In this document: in pieces, positions 15,319 through 24,587 of the stretch
How the letters are laid out: every line of letters begins with the position of its first letter
Position numbering within the stretch: the first letter of the stretch is position 1
NCBI RefSeq assembly: GCF_048269545.1
Contig: NZ_JBLXIJ010000005.1
Span: 62,001-126,000 of the forward strand
Length of the DNA stretch: 64,000 bases
Reading direction: 5' to 3'
Source: Halpernia sp048269545
GTDB taxonomy: Bacteria; Bacteroidota; Bacteroidia; Flavobacteriales; Weeksellaceae
Notes under the pieces: model-generated
The model's database searches: none
What the model was told of the DNA's origin: nothing
What the model saw: only the letters and a program-made list of their open reading frames with translations
Made by a program: the position numbers and the translations under genes

Positions 15319-16089
15319 ATGCAGAATAAAAAAATACTATACGTAACCACAGAGTTGCAACCTTATCAGGAAGACAGCAATATGGCTACAATGGTAAATA
15401 AAATGGCATTGAAAATGCACCAAGAAGGGAATGATGTTCGTGTTTTTATGCCTCGTTTTGGAAATATAAGTGAAAGAAAATTTCAACTTCATGAGGTTAT
15501 TCGGCTTTCTGGGATGAATATTATTATTAATGATTTAGACCAACCGCTTATTATAAAAGTAGCTTCATTACCAGGTGAAAGATTGCAGGTTTACTTTATA
15601 GATAATGATGAATACTTTAAGAGAAAACATTATTATGGTGATGATGAAACTCAATATTTTGAAGATAACGATGAGCGTGCTATATTTTTCGCAAGAGGCG
15701 TTATTGAAACTATTAAAAAATTAAATTGGGTTCCAGATATTATTCATTTTAATGGTTGGATGTCAGCTTTTATTCCAATTTATTTAAAAACTTTTTACGA
15801 GAAAGATTCTTACTTCAATGATACTAAAATGGTAATGTCTCTCTATAATGAAGAAATTATTCCTTTTGATCACAGTATTGAAGAAAAATTAAAGTTTGAT
15901 AATATTAATGGTTTAGCTGCTTTAAAAAATCCAAGTTCTCAAGCTTTTCTTTTAGAAAGTATTGATCTTGTTGATGTAGTACTAAAAGGAGATGAGTTTC
16001 TTGAAGGTGATTTAGATAAGAAATTTAATTCTACCAAAGTTCAAAAATCAGAATATTTAGATTCTGAATCTTTCAATAAAATTTACTAA
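15319..16089 (+). CDS. Starch/glycogen synthase N-terminal-domain protein (half length)
   Basis: 256 residues resembling only the N-terminal Rossmann domain of GT5 starch/glycogen synthases: ILYVTTELQPYQEDSNMATM, MHQEGNDVRVFMPRFG and WVPDIIHFNGWMSAFIPIYL align with the usual opening segments. The C-terminal nucleotide-sugar domain is missing, and the usual KTGGLxD loop is replaced by QEDSNMAT. The coding sequence ends cleanly with no decayed remainder downstream. It is probably not a glycogen synthase in the normal sense. It sits 14 bases before a DUF4270 lipoprotein gene and upstream of glmS and gldKLMN. Confidence 0.8.
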   Translation: MQNKKILYVTTELQPYQEDSNMATMVNKMALKMHQEGNDVRVFMPRFGNISERKFQLHEVIRLSGMNIIINDLDQPLIIKVASLPGERLQVYFIDNDEYFKRKHYYGDDETQYFEDNDERAIFFARGVIETIKKLNWVPDIIHFNGWMSAFIPIYLKTFYEKDSYFNDTKMVMSLYNEEIIPFDHSIEEKLKFDNINGLAALKNPSSQAFLLESIDLVDVVLKGDEFLEGDLDKKFNSTKVQKSEYLDSESFNKIY

Positions 16090-16103
16090 TAGAATTTATA
16101 TAA

Positions 16104-17657
16104 ATGACAAAAAAAATTCAAAGACTATTGCAACTAACGTTTTTTGCAATAATTGGAAGTCTATTGCTTATTAATTGTGAACCAGATGCAGATAATTTAG
16201 GATCCCAATTTTTTCAAAATGGTGCAGCGCAAGATGGCTTGGTTCTTAAAGATTTAATTGCCTATAATATTTCTCATAATGATACCATCCGAACAGATGG
16301 CGCAAAGTTAGATTCTGTGGTAATTGGTGCTTTTAATGTGCCACAATTTGGAGTTCAAAAATCTTCATATTTTACCCAGGTTAGACTTACTTCTTATGAC
16401 CCAGATTTTGGGACAAATCCCGTAGCAGATTCTGCGGTAATTGTTATTAAACCTAGATACGCATCAGATTCTGTAAAAACAACCACCGAAGAAAATTATA
16501 TATATCCCGATGGAAATATTGCGTCCACCAAAGTTGTTAATACCTATCCAATAATTTATAAATATGGTAGAACAAAAATTGGCGGCAAAACTAAATTAAC
16601 CATCAATGTAAATGAAGTCACGGAATTTATGGGTTCTAATGTAACCAAATTATTTTCTAATCAAGATTTTGCTACAGGTGCATTATTGGGTTCAAAAACT
16701 TTTTATGGCGATATTACTTCTGTTAATATTAAAAAAAATACAGATAAAAGTGAGCTTTTTAACAGAGACGCAACAATTAGAATCCCATTAGATGGTACTT
16801 TTTTTCAAAATAAGATAATTGCTAAAAAAGGATTACCAGAATTAAGTGATGTTGCTACATTTATTCGTTATTTTAAAGGATTAAAAATTTCCGTAGCAGA
16901 AAATGATGGCTATTTATTTAAATTTAATCCAAATAATGTTGAATTAAATCTTTATTATAAAAATGACTTAGTTACAGATGGTGTTACAACCAGACCACAA
17001 AGTGTTTTAAAATTGGATTTAGGTTCCAACAATGTTCATTTTCAGAAAGTAGATTATAATAGAGCAGGAACAACATCAGAAATTGCAATTGCTACTTCTA
17101 ATTCTACAATAGGTGATGCTAAATTGTTTCCACAAGGAATGGGAGGTCCTGGAATTGGTTTAAAAATCCCAGAAACAGCAATAGCATCGCTTAAAGATTT
17201 ATATAAAAATCAAAAAGCAGGTATTTTATCAGCAAAAATAAGATTATATACAGATCCAACTTGGATGAATAATTTTACAAAACCAAATTATTTCACGGTA
17301 CAACAGAAAGATCTTTATACCTTTATGAAAGAATTATCAATTTATGGCGCTAATCCAAATTTTAATTTTGTCGCTGTAAACAATCTTTATGGAACTCCTT
17401 CTTATTACGATGTGGATATTACAAAAACAGTAAAAGATATTATTGAAACGGAAGCTGCAAATAAAGATATTATTTTAAATGTGGGAAGTTATACATTAGA
17501 TGCACAAGGACAATATGTAGGGGCAGCTGCTTCTTATCTTAATTATGCACAAAATTTTAATACCCGAGCTTATAGACCAAATGCAGTTGTTTTTGTAGGA
17601 ACAGATCCAGCTTCAGACAAAAGAGCACAGCTTAGAATAGTATATTCAACTAAATAA
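16104..17657 (+). CDS. DUF4270-family lipoprotein
   Basis: 517 residues with a lipoprotein signal (lipobox LINC, MTKKIQRLLQLTFFAIIGSL onwards). The sequence matches the DUF4270 family of Bacteroidota: near the start NLGSQFF, then ...DSVVIGAFNVPQFGVQKSSY, and later an RLYTDPTWMNN-like and AYRPNAVVFVGT end region. The protein is beta-rich and likely exposed on the outer membrane. It lies between the starch-synthase-like gene (14 bases) and glmS (19 bases), in the same direction. Function unknown. Confidence 0.82.
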   Translation: MTKKIQRLLQLTFFAIIGSLLLINCEPDADNLGSQFFQNGAAQDGLVLKDLIAYNISHNDTIRTDGAKLDSVVIGAFNVPQFGVQKSSYFTQVRLTSYDPDFGTNPVADSAVIVIKPRYASDSVKTTTEENYIYPDGNIASTKVVNTYPIIYKYGRTKIGGKTKLTINVNEVTEFMGSNVTKLFSNQDFATGALLGSKTFYGDITSVNIKKNTDKSELFNRDATIRIPLDGTFFQNKIIAKKGLPELSDVATFIRYFKGLKISVAENDGYLFKFNPNNVELNLYYKNDLVTDGVTTRPQSVLKLDLGSNNVHFQKVDYNRAGTTSEIAIATSNSTIGDAKLFPQGMGGPGIGLKIPETAIASLKDLYKNQKAGILSAKIRLYTDPTWMNNFTKPNYFTVQQKDLYTFMKELSIYGANPNFNFVAVNNLYGTPSYYDVDITKTVKDIIETEAANKDIILNVGSYTLDAQGQYVGAAASYLNYAQNFNTRAYRPNAVVFVGTDPASDKRAQLRIVYSTK

Positions 17658-17676
17658 CAAAAAAACTAAAAATAAT

Positions 17677-19530
17677 ATGTGTGGAATTGTAGGATACACA
17701 GGTTTTCAAGACTCTTATGATATCGTTATTAACGGTTTAAGAAGATTAGAATATAGAGGTTATGATAGTGCGGGAATAGTTGTGGAAGACAATCTTCAAA
17801 AATTACATTGTGCTAAAACCAAAGGTAAAGTTGAAGATTTAGTAAAGATTTCTGAAAATTTAAAGGGAATTTCTCACACAGGAATGGGACATACACGTTG
17901 GGCAACTCACGGTGTACCGAGTGATAGAAACTCTCATCCACATATTTCTAATAATAATAAAATAGCCATCATTCATAATGGTATTATAGAAAATTATGAT
18001 ACTTTAAAAACGATGTTGTTAGAGCAAGGTTTTACATTTCAGTCAGAAACAGACACTGAAGTTTTAGTAAACCTTATCCAATTTTTTATGGATAAAGATG
18101 CAGATTTAGATTTTCCTACTGCAGTGAGATATGCGTTAAATGAAGTTTATGGAGCTTATGCAATCACAGTAATGCATGAAGATTATCCTGGAGTTTTAGT
18201 AGTGGGAAGACTTGGCTCTCCGCTTGCAATTGGTTTGGGTGAAAAAGAATATTTTATCGCATCTGATGCTTCGCCATTTGTAGAATTTACTAAAGAGGCA
18301 GTTTATTTGGAAGAAGGTCATATGGCAACAATTTCTTTAGAAAACGGCGTTGATATTAGAAATATAAAGGATAATGTGAAAATAACTCCTGCTATTCAAG
18401 AATTAAAATTAAGTTTAGAGCAAATAGAAAAAGGAGGTTATGAACATTTTATGCTAAAAGAAATCTTTGAACAACCCAAATCTATTTTAGATACTTTAAG
18501 AGGAAGACTTTTAGTAGAAGAAGGCATTATTAAAATGGCTGGAATCTGGGATCATTTAGAAAGATTAAATAAAGCAGAAAGAATTATTATAATTGCTTGT
18601 GGAACTTCGTGGCATGCAGGTTTAATTGGAGAATATTTAATTGAAGAATTTGCTAGAATTCCTGTTGAGGTAGAATATGCTTCAGAATTTAGATATAGAA
18701 ATCCTATTATAACTAATAAAGATGTTGTCATAGCAATTTCACAATCTGGAGAGACGGCAGATACGATGGCTGCAATAAAGTTAGCAAAAGAAAAAGGCGC
18801 TTTCGTTTATGGTATTTGTAATGTGGTAGATTCATCTATTTCAAGATTTACAGATGGAGGTTCTTACACTCATGCAGGTCCAGAAATTGGTGTGGCTTCT
18901 ACAAAAGCATTTACTTCACAATTGACCATTTTATCATTAATTGCTTTAAAATTAGGAAAACATAATGGTAATCTGAGTAATGTAGAATTCATGAAATTAA
19001 TTACAGAACTTGACGCGTTACCGAAAAAAGTAGAAGAAGTTTTAAGTACAACTCATGAATTGGTTAAAGATATAGCGAAAGATTTTGTAGATGCGCAAAA
19101 CTTTTTATACCTTGGAAGAGGTTATAATTTTCCTGCAGCATTAGAAGGTGCTTTAAAATTAAAAGAGATTTCTTATATCCACGCAGAAGGTTATCCTGCA
19201 GCAGAAATGAAACACGGCCCGATTGCGTTAATAGATGAAAATATGCCAATTGTAATTATTGCACCTAAACAAGGACATTACGATAAAGTTGTGAGTAATG
19301 TGCAGGAAATAAAAGCCAGAAAAGGAAAAGTAATTGCATTAGTTAATAAAGGTGACGTTCAAGTAGCAAATATGGCAGATTATGTTATAGAATTCCCTGA
19401 AACATCAGAATGCTTTTCTCCAATAATTGCTTCAGTGCCACTTCAGTTATTGGCTTATTATATTGCAGTATATCGTGGGGCAAATGTTGATCAACCTAGA
19501 AACCTCGCAAAATCAGTTACAGTAGAATAA
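17677..19530 (+). CDS. glmS: Glutamine-fructose-6-phosphate aminotransferase (isomerizing)
   Basis: 617 residues. Makes glucosamine-6-phosphate from fructose-6-phosphate and glutamine, the entry to peptidoglycan and LPS sugars. The N-terminal glutaminase domain starts MCGIVGYTG (Cys2 nucleophile after Met removal) and has GHTRWATHG and HNGIIENY. Two SIS domains follow, with IACGTSWHAGLIGE, AISQSGETADTMAA, ASTKAFTSQLTIL and the C-terminal DQPRNLAKSVTVE. No glmS ribozyme or long leader is seen; the gap to the preceding gene is 19 bases. Confidence 0.97.
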   Translation: MCGIVGYTGFQDSYDIVINGLRRLEYRGYDSAGIVVEDNLQKLHCAKTKGKVEDLVKISENLKGISHTGMGHTRWATHGVPSDRNSHPHISNNNKIAIIHNGIIENYDTLKTMLLEQGFTFQSETDTEVLVNLIQFFMDKDADLDFPTAVRYALNEVYGAYAITVMHEDYPGVLVVGRLGSPLAIGLGEKEYFIASDASPFVEFTKEAVYLEEGHMATISLENGVDIRNIKDNVKITPAIQELKLSLEQIEKGGYEHFMLKEIFEQPKSILDTLRGRLLVEEGIIKMAGIWDHLERLNKAERIIIIACGTSWHAGLIGEYLIEEFARIPVEVEYASEFRYRNPIITNKDVVIAISQSGETADTMAAIKLAKEKGAFVYGICNVVDSSISRFTDGGSYTHAGPEIGVASTKAFTSQLTILSLIALKLGKHNGNLSNVEFMKLITELDALPKKVEEVLSTTHELVKDIAKDFVDAQNFLYLGRGYNFPAALEGALKLKEISYIHAEGYPAAEMKHGPIALIDENMPIVIIAPKQGHYDKVVSNVQEIKARKGKVIALVNKGDVQVANMADYVIEFPETSECFSPIIASVPLQLLAYYIAVYRGANVDQPRNLAKSVTVE

Positions 19531-19583
19531 ATTATTTTTATAAAATATTAAATTAATTTTTACGTTCTGTTAAAAAAATCATA

Positions 19584-19611
19584 TTTGGTTTTTAAAAAAA
19601 TTATATATTTA
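19584..19611 (+). promoter_or_regulatory. Possible promoter of gldKLMN
   Basis: TTTG (19584-19587) followed after 16 bases by TATATTTA (19604-19611), which matches TAnnTTTG except in the last base. It lies 22 bases before the gldK ATG, in the 103-base gap after glmS. Confidence 0.4.
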
Positions 19612-19633
19612 CCGCTTAATTTCAAAGAACAGC

Positions 19634-21073
19634 ATGAGAAGGATATTTCTATTACTATTACTATTAACAACAACATTCATAATTTCTTGTTCTAAAGGTG
19701 GCAATTCACGAGCGGGAAAACCAGGTTCTAAAACCAAAGGAGAATTAGTTGCACGTAATAAATCTAAAAGTTTTGTTGCAGAAAGACCTTATGGAATGGT
19801 TGCGATTCCTGCAGGTTCTTTTGTAATGGGTATGGCAGATCAAGACTTCACAAATACACCAGAAAAAGCACCATTAAAAACGGTTACGGTTTCTTCATTT
19901 TTTATGGATGAAACAGAAATTACAAATGCAGAATATCGATTTTTCATTAATTATGTTAAAGATTCAATTGCGAGAACTTTATTGGCAGAAGCAGCAGGGA
20001 ATGCAACAGGAAGCGGTAATGCAACAGGAATTGGAAATTATGCCTATTTAGCTAAAAAAGCAGGTGCTTCAATTACTCCTTATCAACAATTTTTGGAAGA
20101 TAAAGGGGGGCGTGATGGTTATAATGAATCTAAAAGATTAGATTGGAGTGTTCCACTAACATATAATACTTCAAACTATCCCGATGCACAATATGCAGAA
20201 GTAATGGAGTCTATGTATTTACCGCCTGCAAAAAGAATAAATAATGAAAGAATTATAGATACAAGTAAATTACTTTACTCTTATGAATGGGAAGATGTTG
20301 AAGCTGCAATAAAAGAAAAAGGTCGTGGTACAGAATATTTAAAAAAAGAAAGTATTGCAGTTTATCCAGATACTACAGTTTGGGTAAAAGACTTCAATTA
20401 TGCTTACAATGAACCATTATATGATGGCTATTTTTGGCGCAAAGCTTATGAAAATTACCCAGTTGTAGGAGTGACTTGGGACCAAGCAAGAGCTTATTGT
20501 AATTTTAAAACTAAGTTAAAATCTGATTATAACGAAAGATTAAAAAAGAAAAAACAAAAAGCAATGGCTTTTCGTTTACCAACAGAAGCGGAATGGGAAT
20601 ATGCAGCTAAAGGAGGAATTGAAAACGCTACTTATCCATGGGGAGGTCCATATTTACAAGATGACAGAGGTTGCTATTTAGCAAACTTTAAACCTAAACG
20701 TGGTAATTATATTGAAAATGAGGGGGAAAAAGGAAAAAAACAAGGCTACACATATACCGCACCAGTAAAATCTTATCAAAAAAATGGTTTCGGATTATAT
20801 GATATGGCAGGAAATGTTTCAGAATGGACAGAATCACCTTACAGTAATTCTACTTATCAATATTCTTCTACTTTAAATCCATATTTGTCAAATAAAGCAA
20901 ATAGAGATGTAAAAAAATCCGTAAAAGGTGGTTCTTGGAAGGATATTTCATATACTTTAATGACCGGATATAGAGATTGGGAAAGAAAAGATTCTGCCCG
21001 AAGTTTTATAGGATTTAGAACCGTTCAAGATATTCCAGAAGGTTCAGCTAAATACAGAAAAAGAACAAAATAA
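19634..21073 (+). CDS. gldK: T9SS lipoprotein GldK
   Basis: A 479-residue lipoprotein (lipobox IISC, C19) with a formylglycine-generating-enzyme-like (SUMF1) fold. Motifs: VAIPAGSFVMG, MDETEITNAEYRFFINY, FRLPTEAEWEYAAKGG, YDMAGNVSEWTES and VKGGSWKDI. GldK (PorK) forms with GldN a ring on the inner face of the outer membrane in the type IX secretion system, and it is needed for gliding in species that glide. It is the first of four adjacent genes, gldK-L-M-N, spaced 36-50 bases apart. Confidence 0.96.
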   Translation: MRRIFLLLLLLTTTFIISCSKGGNSRAGKPGSKTKGELVARNKSKSFVAERPYGMVAIPAGSFVMGMADQDFTNTPEKAPLKTVTVSSFFMDETEITNAEYRFFINYVKDSIARTLLAEAAGNATGSGNATGIGNYAYLAKKAGASITPYQQFLEDKGGRDGYNESKRLDWSVPLTYNTSNYPDAQYAEVMESMYLPPAKRINNERIIDTSKLLYSYEWEDVEAAIKEKGRGTEYLKKESIAVYPDTTVWVKDFNYAYNEPLYDGYFWRKAYENYPVVGVTWDQARAYCNFKTKLKSDYNERLKKKKQKAMAFRLPTEAEWEYAAKGGIENATYPWGGPYLQDDRGCYLANFKPKRGNYIENEGEKGKKQGYTYTAPVKSYQKNGFGLYDMAGNVSEWTESPYSNSTYQYSSTLNPYLSNKANRDVKKSVKGGSWKDISYTLMTGYRDWERKDSARSFIGFRTVQDIPEGSAKYRKRTK

Positions 21074-21109
21074 TTAAAAAAATCACTAACAAAATAAATT
21101 TTCAAGAAC

Positions 21110-21784
21110 ATGTTTAAAAATCAAGCAAATGCCACCAATTTTTTCTATTCTTTTTTTGCTGCTATTGTTATTTTAGGAGCATTATTTAAAATGACTCACT
21201 GGAGTTTAGGACCTTTAAGTGGTAATTTAACTTTAGGAATTGGTCTAGGTGCGGAAGTTATAGTGTTTTTATTTATGGCATTTTTCCCCGAAAAATCTGT
21301 TGAAACTTATGCTTGGGAAAATGTCTATCCAGAATTATTAGATCCAAATGCAGTTGCAAAACCACGCAAAACTATAAATTATGCAGATAATGAGCTTAAT
21401 GTTTCTCTTTCTGATAAATTAGACAAAATGCTTGCTGATGCCAATTTAGACGTAAGTTTATTTGAAAGATTAAAAACAGGCTTAGATAAATTTTCAGGTT
21501 CTGTAGAAAAAATTAATGAAACAGTAGATGTTTCTAGTGCAACACAAAAATATAACGACCAGCTTACTTTAGCTGCTTCTCATTTAGAAAGTATGAATGC
21601 ACTTTACTCACTTCAGTTAGAAAATGGAAAAGCACAAAATGAATATAGCAAAAAATATATAGAAGATTTACAGAAAAGTGCAGCTCATTCCGACAATTTT
21701 AATTCAGAATTACAAGGATTAACATCTAATTTAAATAATCTTAATAAAGTTTACGGCGGTATGTTAAACGCAATGAAAGCCTAG
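21110..21784 (+). CDS. gldL: T9SS inner-membrane motor protein GldL
   Basis: 224 residues. Two transmembrane helices near the N-terminus (~10-30 FFYSFFAAIVILGALFK and ~40-60 LTLGIGLGAEVIVFLFMAFF) include the conserved glutamate E49 within GLGAEV. A long cytoplasmic, partly coiled-coil tail follows. GldL with GldM forms the proton-driven rotary motor of the T9SS. Length and operon position agree. Confidence 0.95.
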   Translation: MFKNQANATNFFYSFFAAIVILGALFKMTHWSLGPLSGNLTLGIGLGAEVIVFLFMAFFPEKSVETYAWENVYPELLDPNAVAKPRKTINYADNELNVSLSDKLDKMLADANLDVSLFERLKTGLDKFSGSVEKINETVDVSSATQKYNDQLTLAASHLESMNALYSLQLENGKAQNEYSKKYIEDLQKSAAHSDNFNSELQGLTSNLNNLNKVYGGMLNAMKA

Positions 21785-21832
21785 TTTTCCTTAATTTTTA
21801 ATTACTAACGTATAAAATAATTTTATTTAAAA

Positions 21833-23386
21833 ATGGCACAAGGAAAACAAACACCTCGTCAGAAAATGATAAACCTGATGTATCTGGTTTTTATCGCAAT
21901 GCTTGCATTGACGATTGATCAGGAAATCATCAGATCTTATCAAGATACAAATCAATCTTTGCAAGAAACCAGAATGCTAACTCAGAATAACAATAATATT
22001 TTTGAGACTACATTAGCTGCAAAAGCAAAAAATTCCCCAGAAAGCTTTCAAATTCCATTACAGAATTATCAGAATTTAAAATTAAAAGCAGATGCTTTGG
22101 TTACCAATTTAGAAGGAATAAAAGCACAATTAAAAGAAAAAGCAGAATTTGATCCTGCACAAAATGTAGAAGAAAACTTTACAGCTCTAAATAATACAGA
22201 ACCTTCTACTAAATTTTTCTTTAATGATGGGAGTGAAAATTCACCATCAAAAAATGCTTTAGCTTTACAAGAACAAATCAATGATTTTAGAGCATTTGTA
22301 AATCAAACTTTTGGTGCAATTCCTGCAATGAAAAGTATTGTTGAAAGAGCAAATAAACAAATGGTAACAGTTTCTAAAATTAAAAATAAAAACTGGTTGC
22401 AATACAAATTTTACAACCAACCACTTATTGCAGCACTTTCTAATATGGAGGTAATTCAATCTTCAGTTCGTGGTATTCAAGGAGATGCATTATCTTTAAT
22501 GTTACAAGAAAAAATTGATGCAGATATTAAATTTGATAAATACACCGCTATTGTTTCTGCACCCACGCAAGTTGTGCAAGGTGAAACTGCAGTTGCAAAG
22601 GTAACTATTGGAAATTCTTCTAGTAATGTTCCTGGTTTATCTATGCCTGGTTTGACGGTTACAAACGGACAAGGAATTGCTAATTTAAATACAAGTTCTG
22701 TTGGTCCACATACCTTTAGTGGAACCATTTCATTTAGAGATGTAAATGGAAAAGAGATTCCATTAACTTACAGTCAAACTTATAATGTAGTTTCTGGTGT
22801 TAATGAGTTAAAAGCACAAGCAGGTGCTTTATTATCCGCAGATAAAATGAATGTTTTATACCGTGGTTTAGGAAATCCAATTTCCGGTTCTATTTTGGGA
22901 GCAGATACTTCTGGACTTTCACTTTCTGCGCCTGGCGCAACGGTAAGTGGTGGAAGAGGAAAATGGACTGTAACTCCACACAGTGGAAATACAGTTAAAT
23001 TAACAATTTCTGGAAAAGATTCTAAAGGTAAAGTTATTTCTCAAGGATTTGAATTTAGAATTAAAAATGTTCCGCCACCGGTTGGTCAAATCAGAGGTGA
23101 AAGCGTAGTCTCAATGCCCGCAAGTTCAATAGCAAATCAAACAGTTACAGCTACAATGCCAGATTTTGATTTTCCTGTGACATTTAAAGTTAATAGTTTT
23201 AACTTCAAAGTTCCGGGAAGAGCAGCGATGAATATTTCAGGAAGTTCTATGAGTGGCGTTGCAAGTTTAACCAAAAATTTAAGAGCCGGAGATATTGTTT
23301 ATGTTTTTGGCATCCAAGCGACTGCAGTAGGTTTAGGAAATCAAACTTTAAAAAATATTCCACCAATTGTAATAAACGTTCAATAA
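21833..23386 (+). CDS. gldM: T9SS motor/periplasmic protein GldM
   Basis: 517 residues. The N-terminus KQTPRQKMINLMYLVFIAML begins the single transmembrane helix (~15-33), followed by an alpha-helical D1 domain and beta-sandwich domains (for example SAPTQVVQGETAVAKVTIGN and VPPPVGQIRGESVVSMPASS). GldM spans the periplasm and carries motor torque to the GldK/GldN ring. It lies between gldL and gldN with the conserved order. Confidence 0.95.
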   Translation: MAQGKQTPRQKMINLMYLVFIAMLALTIDQEIIRSYQDTNQSLQETRMLTQNNNNIFETTLAAKAKNSPESFQIPLQNYQNLKLKADALVTNLEGIKAQLKEKAEFDPAQNVEENFTALNNTEPSTKFFFNDGSENSPSKNALALQEQINDFRAFVNQTFGAIPAMKSIVERANKQMVTVSKIKNKNWLQYKFYNQPLIAALSNMEVIQSSVRGIQGDALSLMLQEKIDADIKFDKYTAIVSAPTQVVQGETAVAKVTIGNSSSNVPGLSMPGLTVTNGQGIANLNTSSVGPHTFSGTISFRDVNGKEIPLTYSQTYNVVSGVNELKAQAGALLSADKMNVLYRGLGNPISGSILGADTSGLSLSAPGATVSGGRGKWTVTPHSGNTVKLTISGKDSKGKVISQGFEFRIKNVPPPVGQIRGESVVSMPASSIANQTVTATMPDFDFPVTFKVNSFNFKVPGRAAMNISGSSMSGVASLTKNLRAGDIVYVFGIQATAVGLGNQTLKNIPPIVINVQ

Positions 23387-23436
23387 TAGCGTTTTAATTT
23401 GATAGATTAATTTATCTATAGTACAAAAATTTTAGA

Positions 23437-24504
23437 ATGAAAAAGGTCTTATTTATAATACTTGCTCTGAGTTTCACAGTGGTTGGAGCTCAAACAAAGA
23501 AGAGAACAAAAAAGAATAAAAAGGCAAAAACTTCAGCTTCAGCTGCTAAAGTTTCACCAGTTGCTGCTGCAGAAATTCCTGTTCAAGCACCAGTAGTAGA
23601 AACTCCTTCAACTAGAGCTTCTATTGATGATGCTCCAGTAAATTCTATGTCAATTTTAAATGCAAAATCCCCAGAATCGTTTAGAAAATATAGAGAATCT
23701 GGAATGATGAAACAGGGTGATTCTTTGGTTTCTACTAAAATAGATCCATTAAAATATGGTTTTATTGAAGACAAAGACATACTTAAAAGTATGGTGACTT
23801 GGGAAATTATAGATATGAATGAAAAAATTAATCAGCCTTTTTATCACAATGAAGACGGTTTGGTTTCTCAAAATAAATCCCTCTATCAAATTTTGTTGGA
23901 TGCTATAAACAATGGAGAAATTACTGAAGTTTATGATGATGAGCTTTTTACGACAAGATTAACCCCAGATCAAATTGCAGCTCGAACTCATAATACCAAA
24001 ATCTCTGATTATTTAATTGATAAAATTAATGCAGGAACTGCTACTGAAGAAGATAAAAAAGCGGGAACCGATATTTATGAAACAAAATCTGAAAATGTAA
24101 AACTTTTGAAGATTAAAGGAATGTGGTACATTGACCGCAGAGATGGCGAAATGAAATACAGATTAATCGGTATTTGTGCAATGGGACAAGATCCTGCAAC
24201 TATGGGTCAACAATTTGCTAATAAAGACGAATTGATTGATTTATTTTGGATTTTTTATCCAGATGCGAGAAAAGTTTTAGCTAATAATATTGTATTTAAT
24301 AATAAAAACTTATCATCAGATATTTCTTATGATGATTTATTAAATGCACGTCGTTTCTCTTCTATTATTTATAAAGTAGATAATGGTTTAGGAAATGGGG
24401 TAATTAAAGATTATATTCCAAAAGATGCACAAGCACAGTTAGATGAAAGTGATCGTATTAAAAACCAGATTTTACAGATGGAAAATGATATGTGGTCTTA
24501 CTAA
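23437..24504 (+). CDS. gldN: T9SS ring protein GldN
   Basis: 355 residues, signal peptide ~1-19 (ending VGA). A Lys/Ala/Pro-rich linker (~20-65) is followed by the GldN domain: DKDILKSMVTWEIIDMNEKI, PFYHNEDGL, LLKIKGMWYIDRRDGEMKYR and IFYPDARKVLANN. It partners GldK in the outer-membrane-associated ring. The operon ends here with a strong terminator. Confidence 0.95.
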   Translation: MKKVLFIILALSFTVVGAQTKKRTKKNKKAKTSASAAKVSPVAAAEIPVQAPVVETPSTRASIDDAPVNSMSILNAKSPESFRKYRESGMMKQGDSLVSTKIDPLKYGFIEDKDILKSMVTWEIIDMNEKINQPFYHNEDGLVSQNKSLYQILLDAINNGEITEVYDDELFTTRLTPDQIAARTHNTKISDYLIDKINAGTATEEDKKAGTDIYETKSENVKLLKIKGMWYIDRRDGEMKYRLIGICAMGQDPATMGQQFANKDELIDLFWIFYPDARKVLANNIVFNNKNLSSDISYDDLLNARRFSSIIYKVDNGLGNGVIKDYIPKDAQAQLDESDRIKNQILQMENDMWSY

Positions 24505-24525
24505 ATCAATGTAAAATAATATTAT

Positions 24526-24560
24526 AAAACCTGAGTATATTTTACTCAGGTTTTTTCTTT
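24526..24560 (+). terminator. Terminator of the gldKLMN operon
   Basis: A 10-bp stem, AACCTGAGTA (24528-24537) and TACTCAGGTT (24543-24552), with a 5-base loop, followed by TTTTC and further T residues. It lies 21 bases after the gldN stop. Confidence 0.92.
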
Positions 24561-24587
24561 TAAGATATTTATTAGTAGATTTTGAAA

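Noticed and set aside
17658..17676. glmS ribozyme or riboswitch before glmS
   Set aside because: Only 19 bases separate the DUF4270 gene from glmS, too short for a ribozyme.
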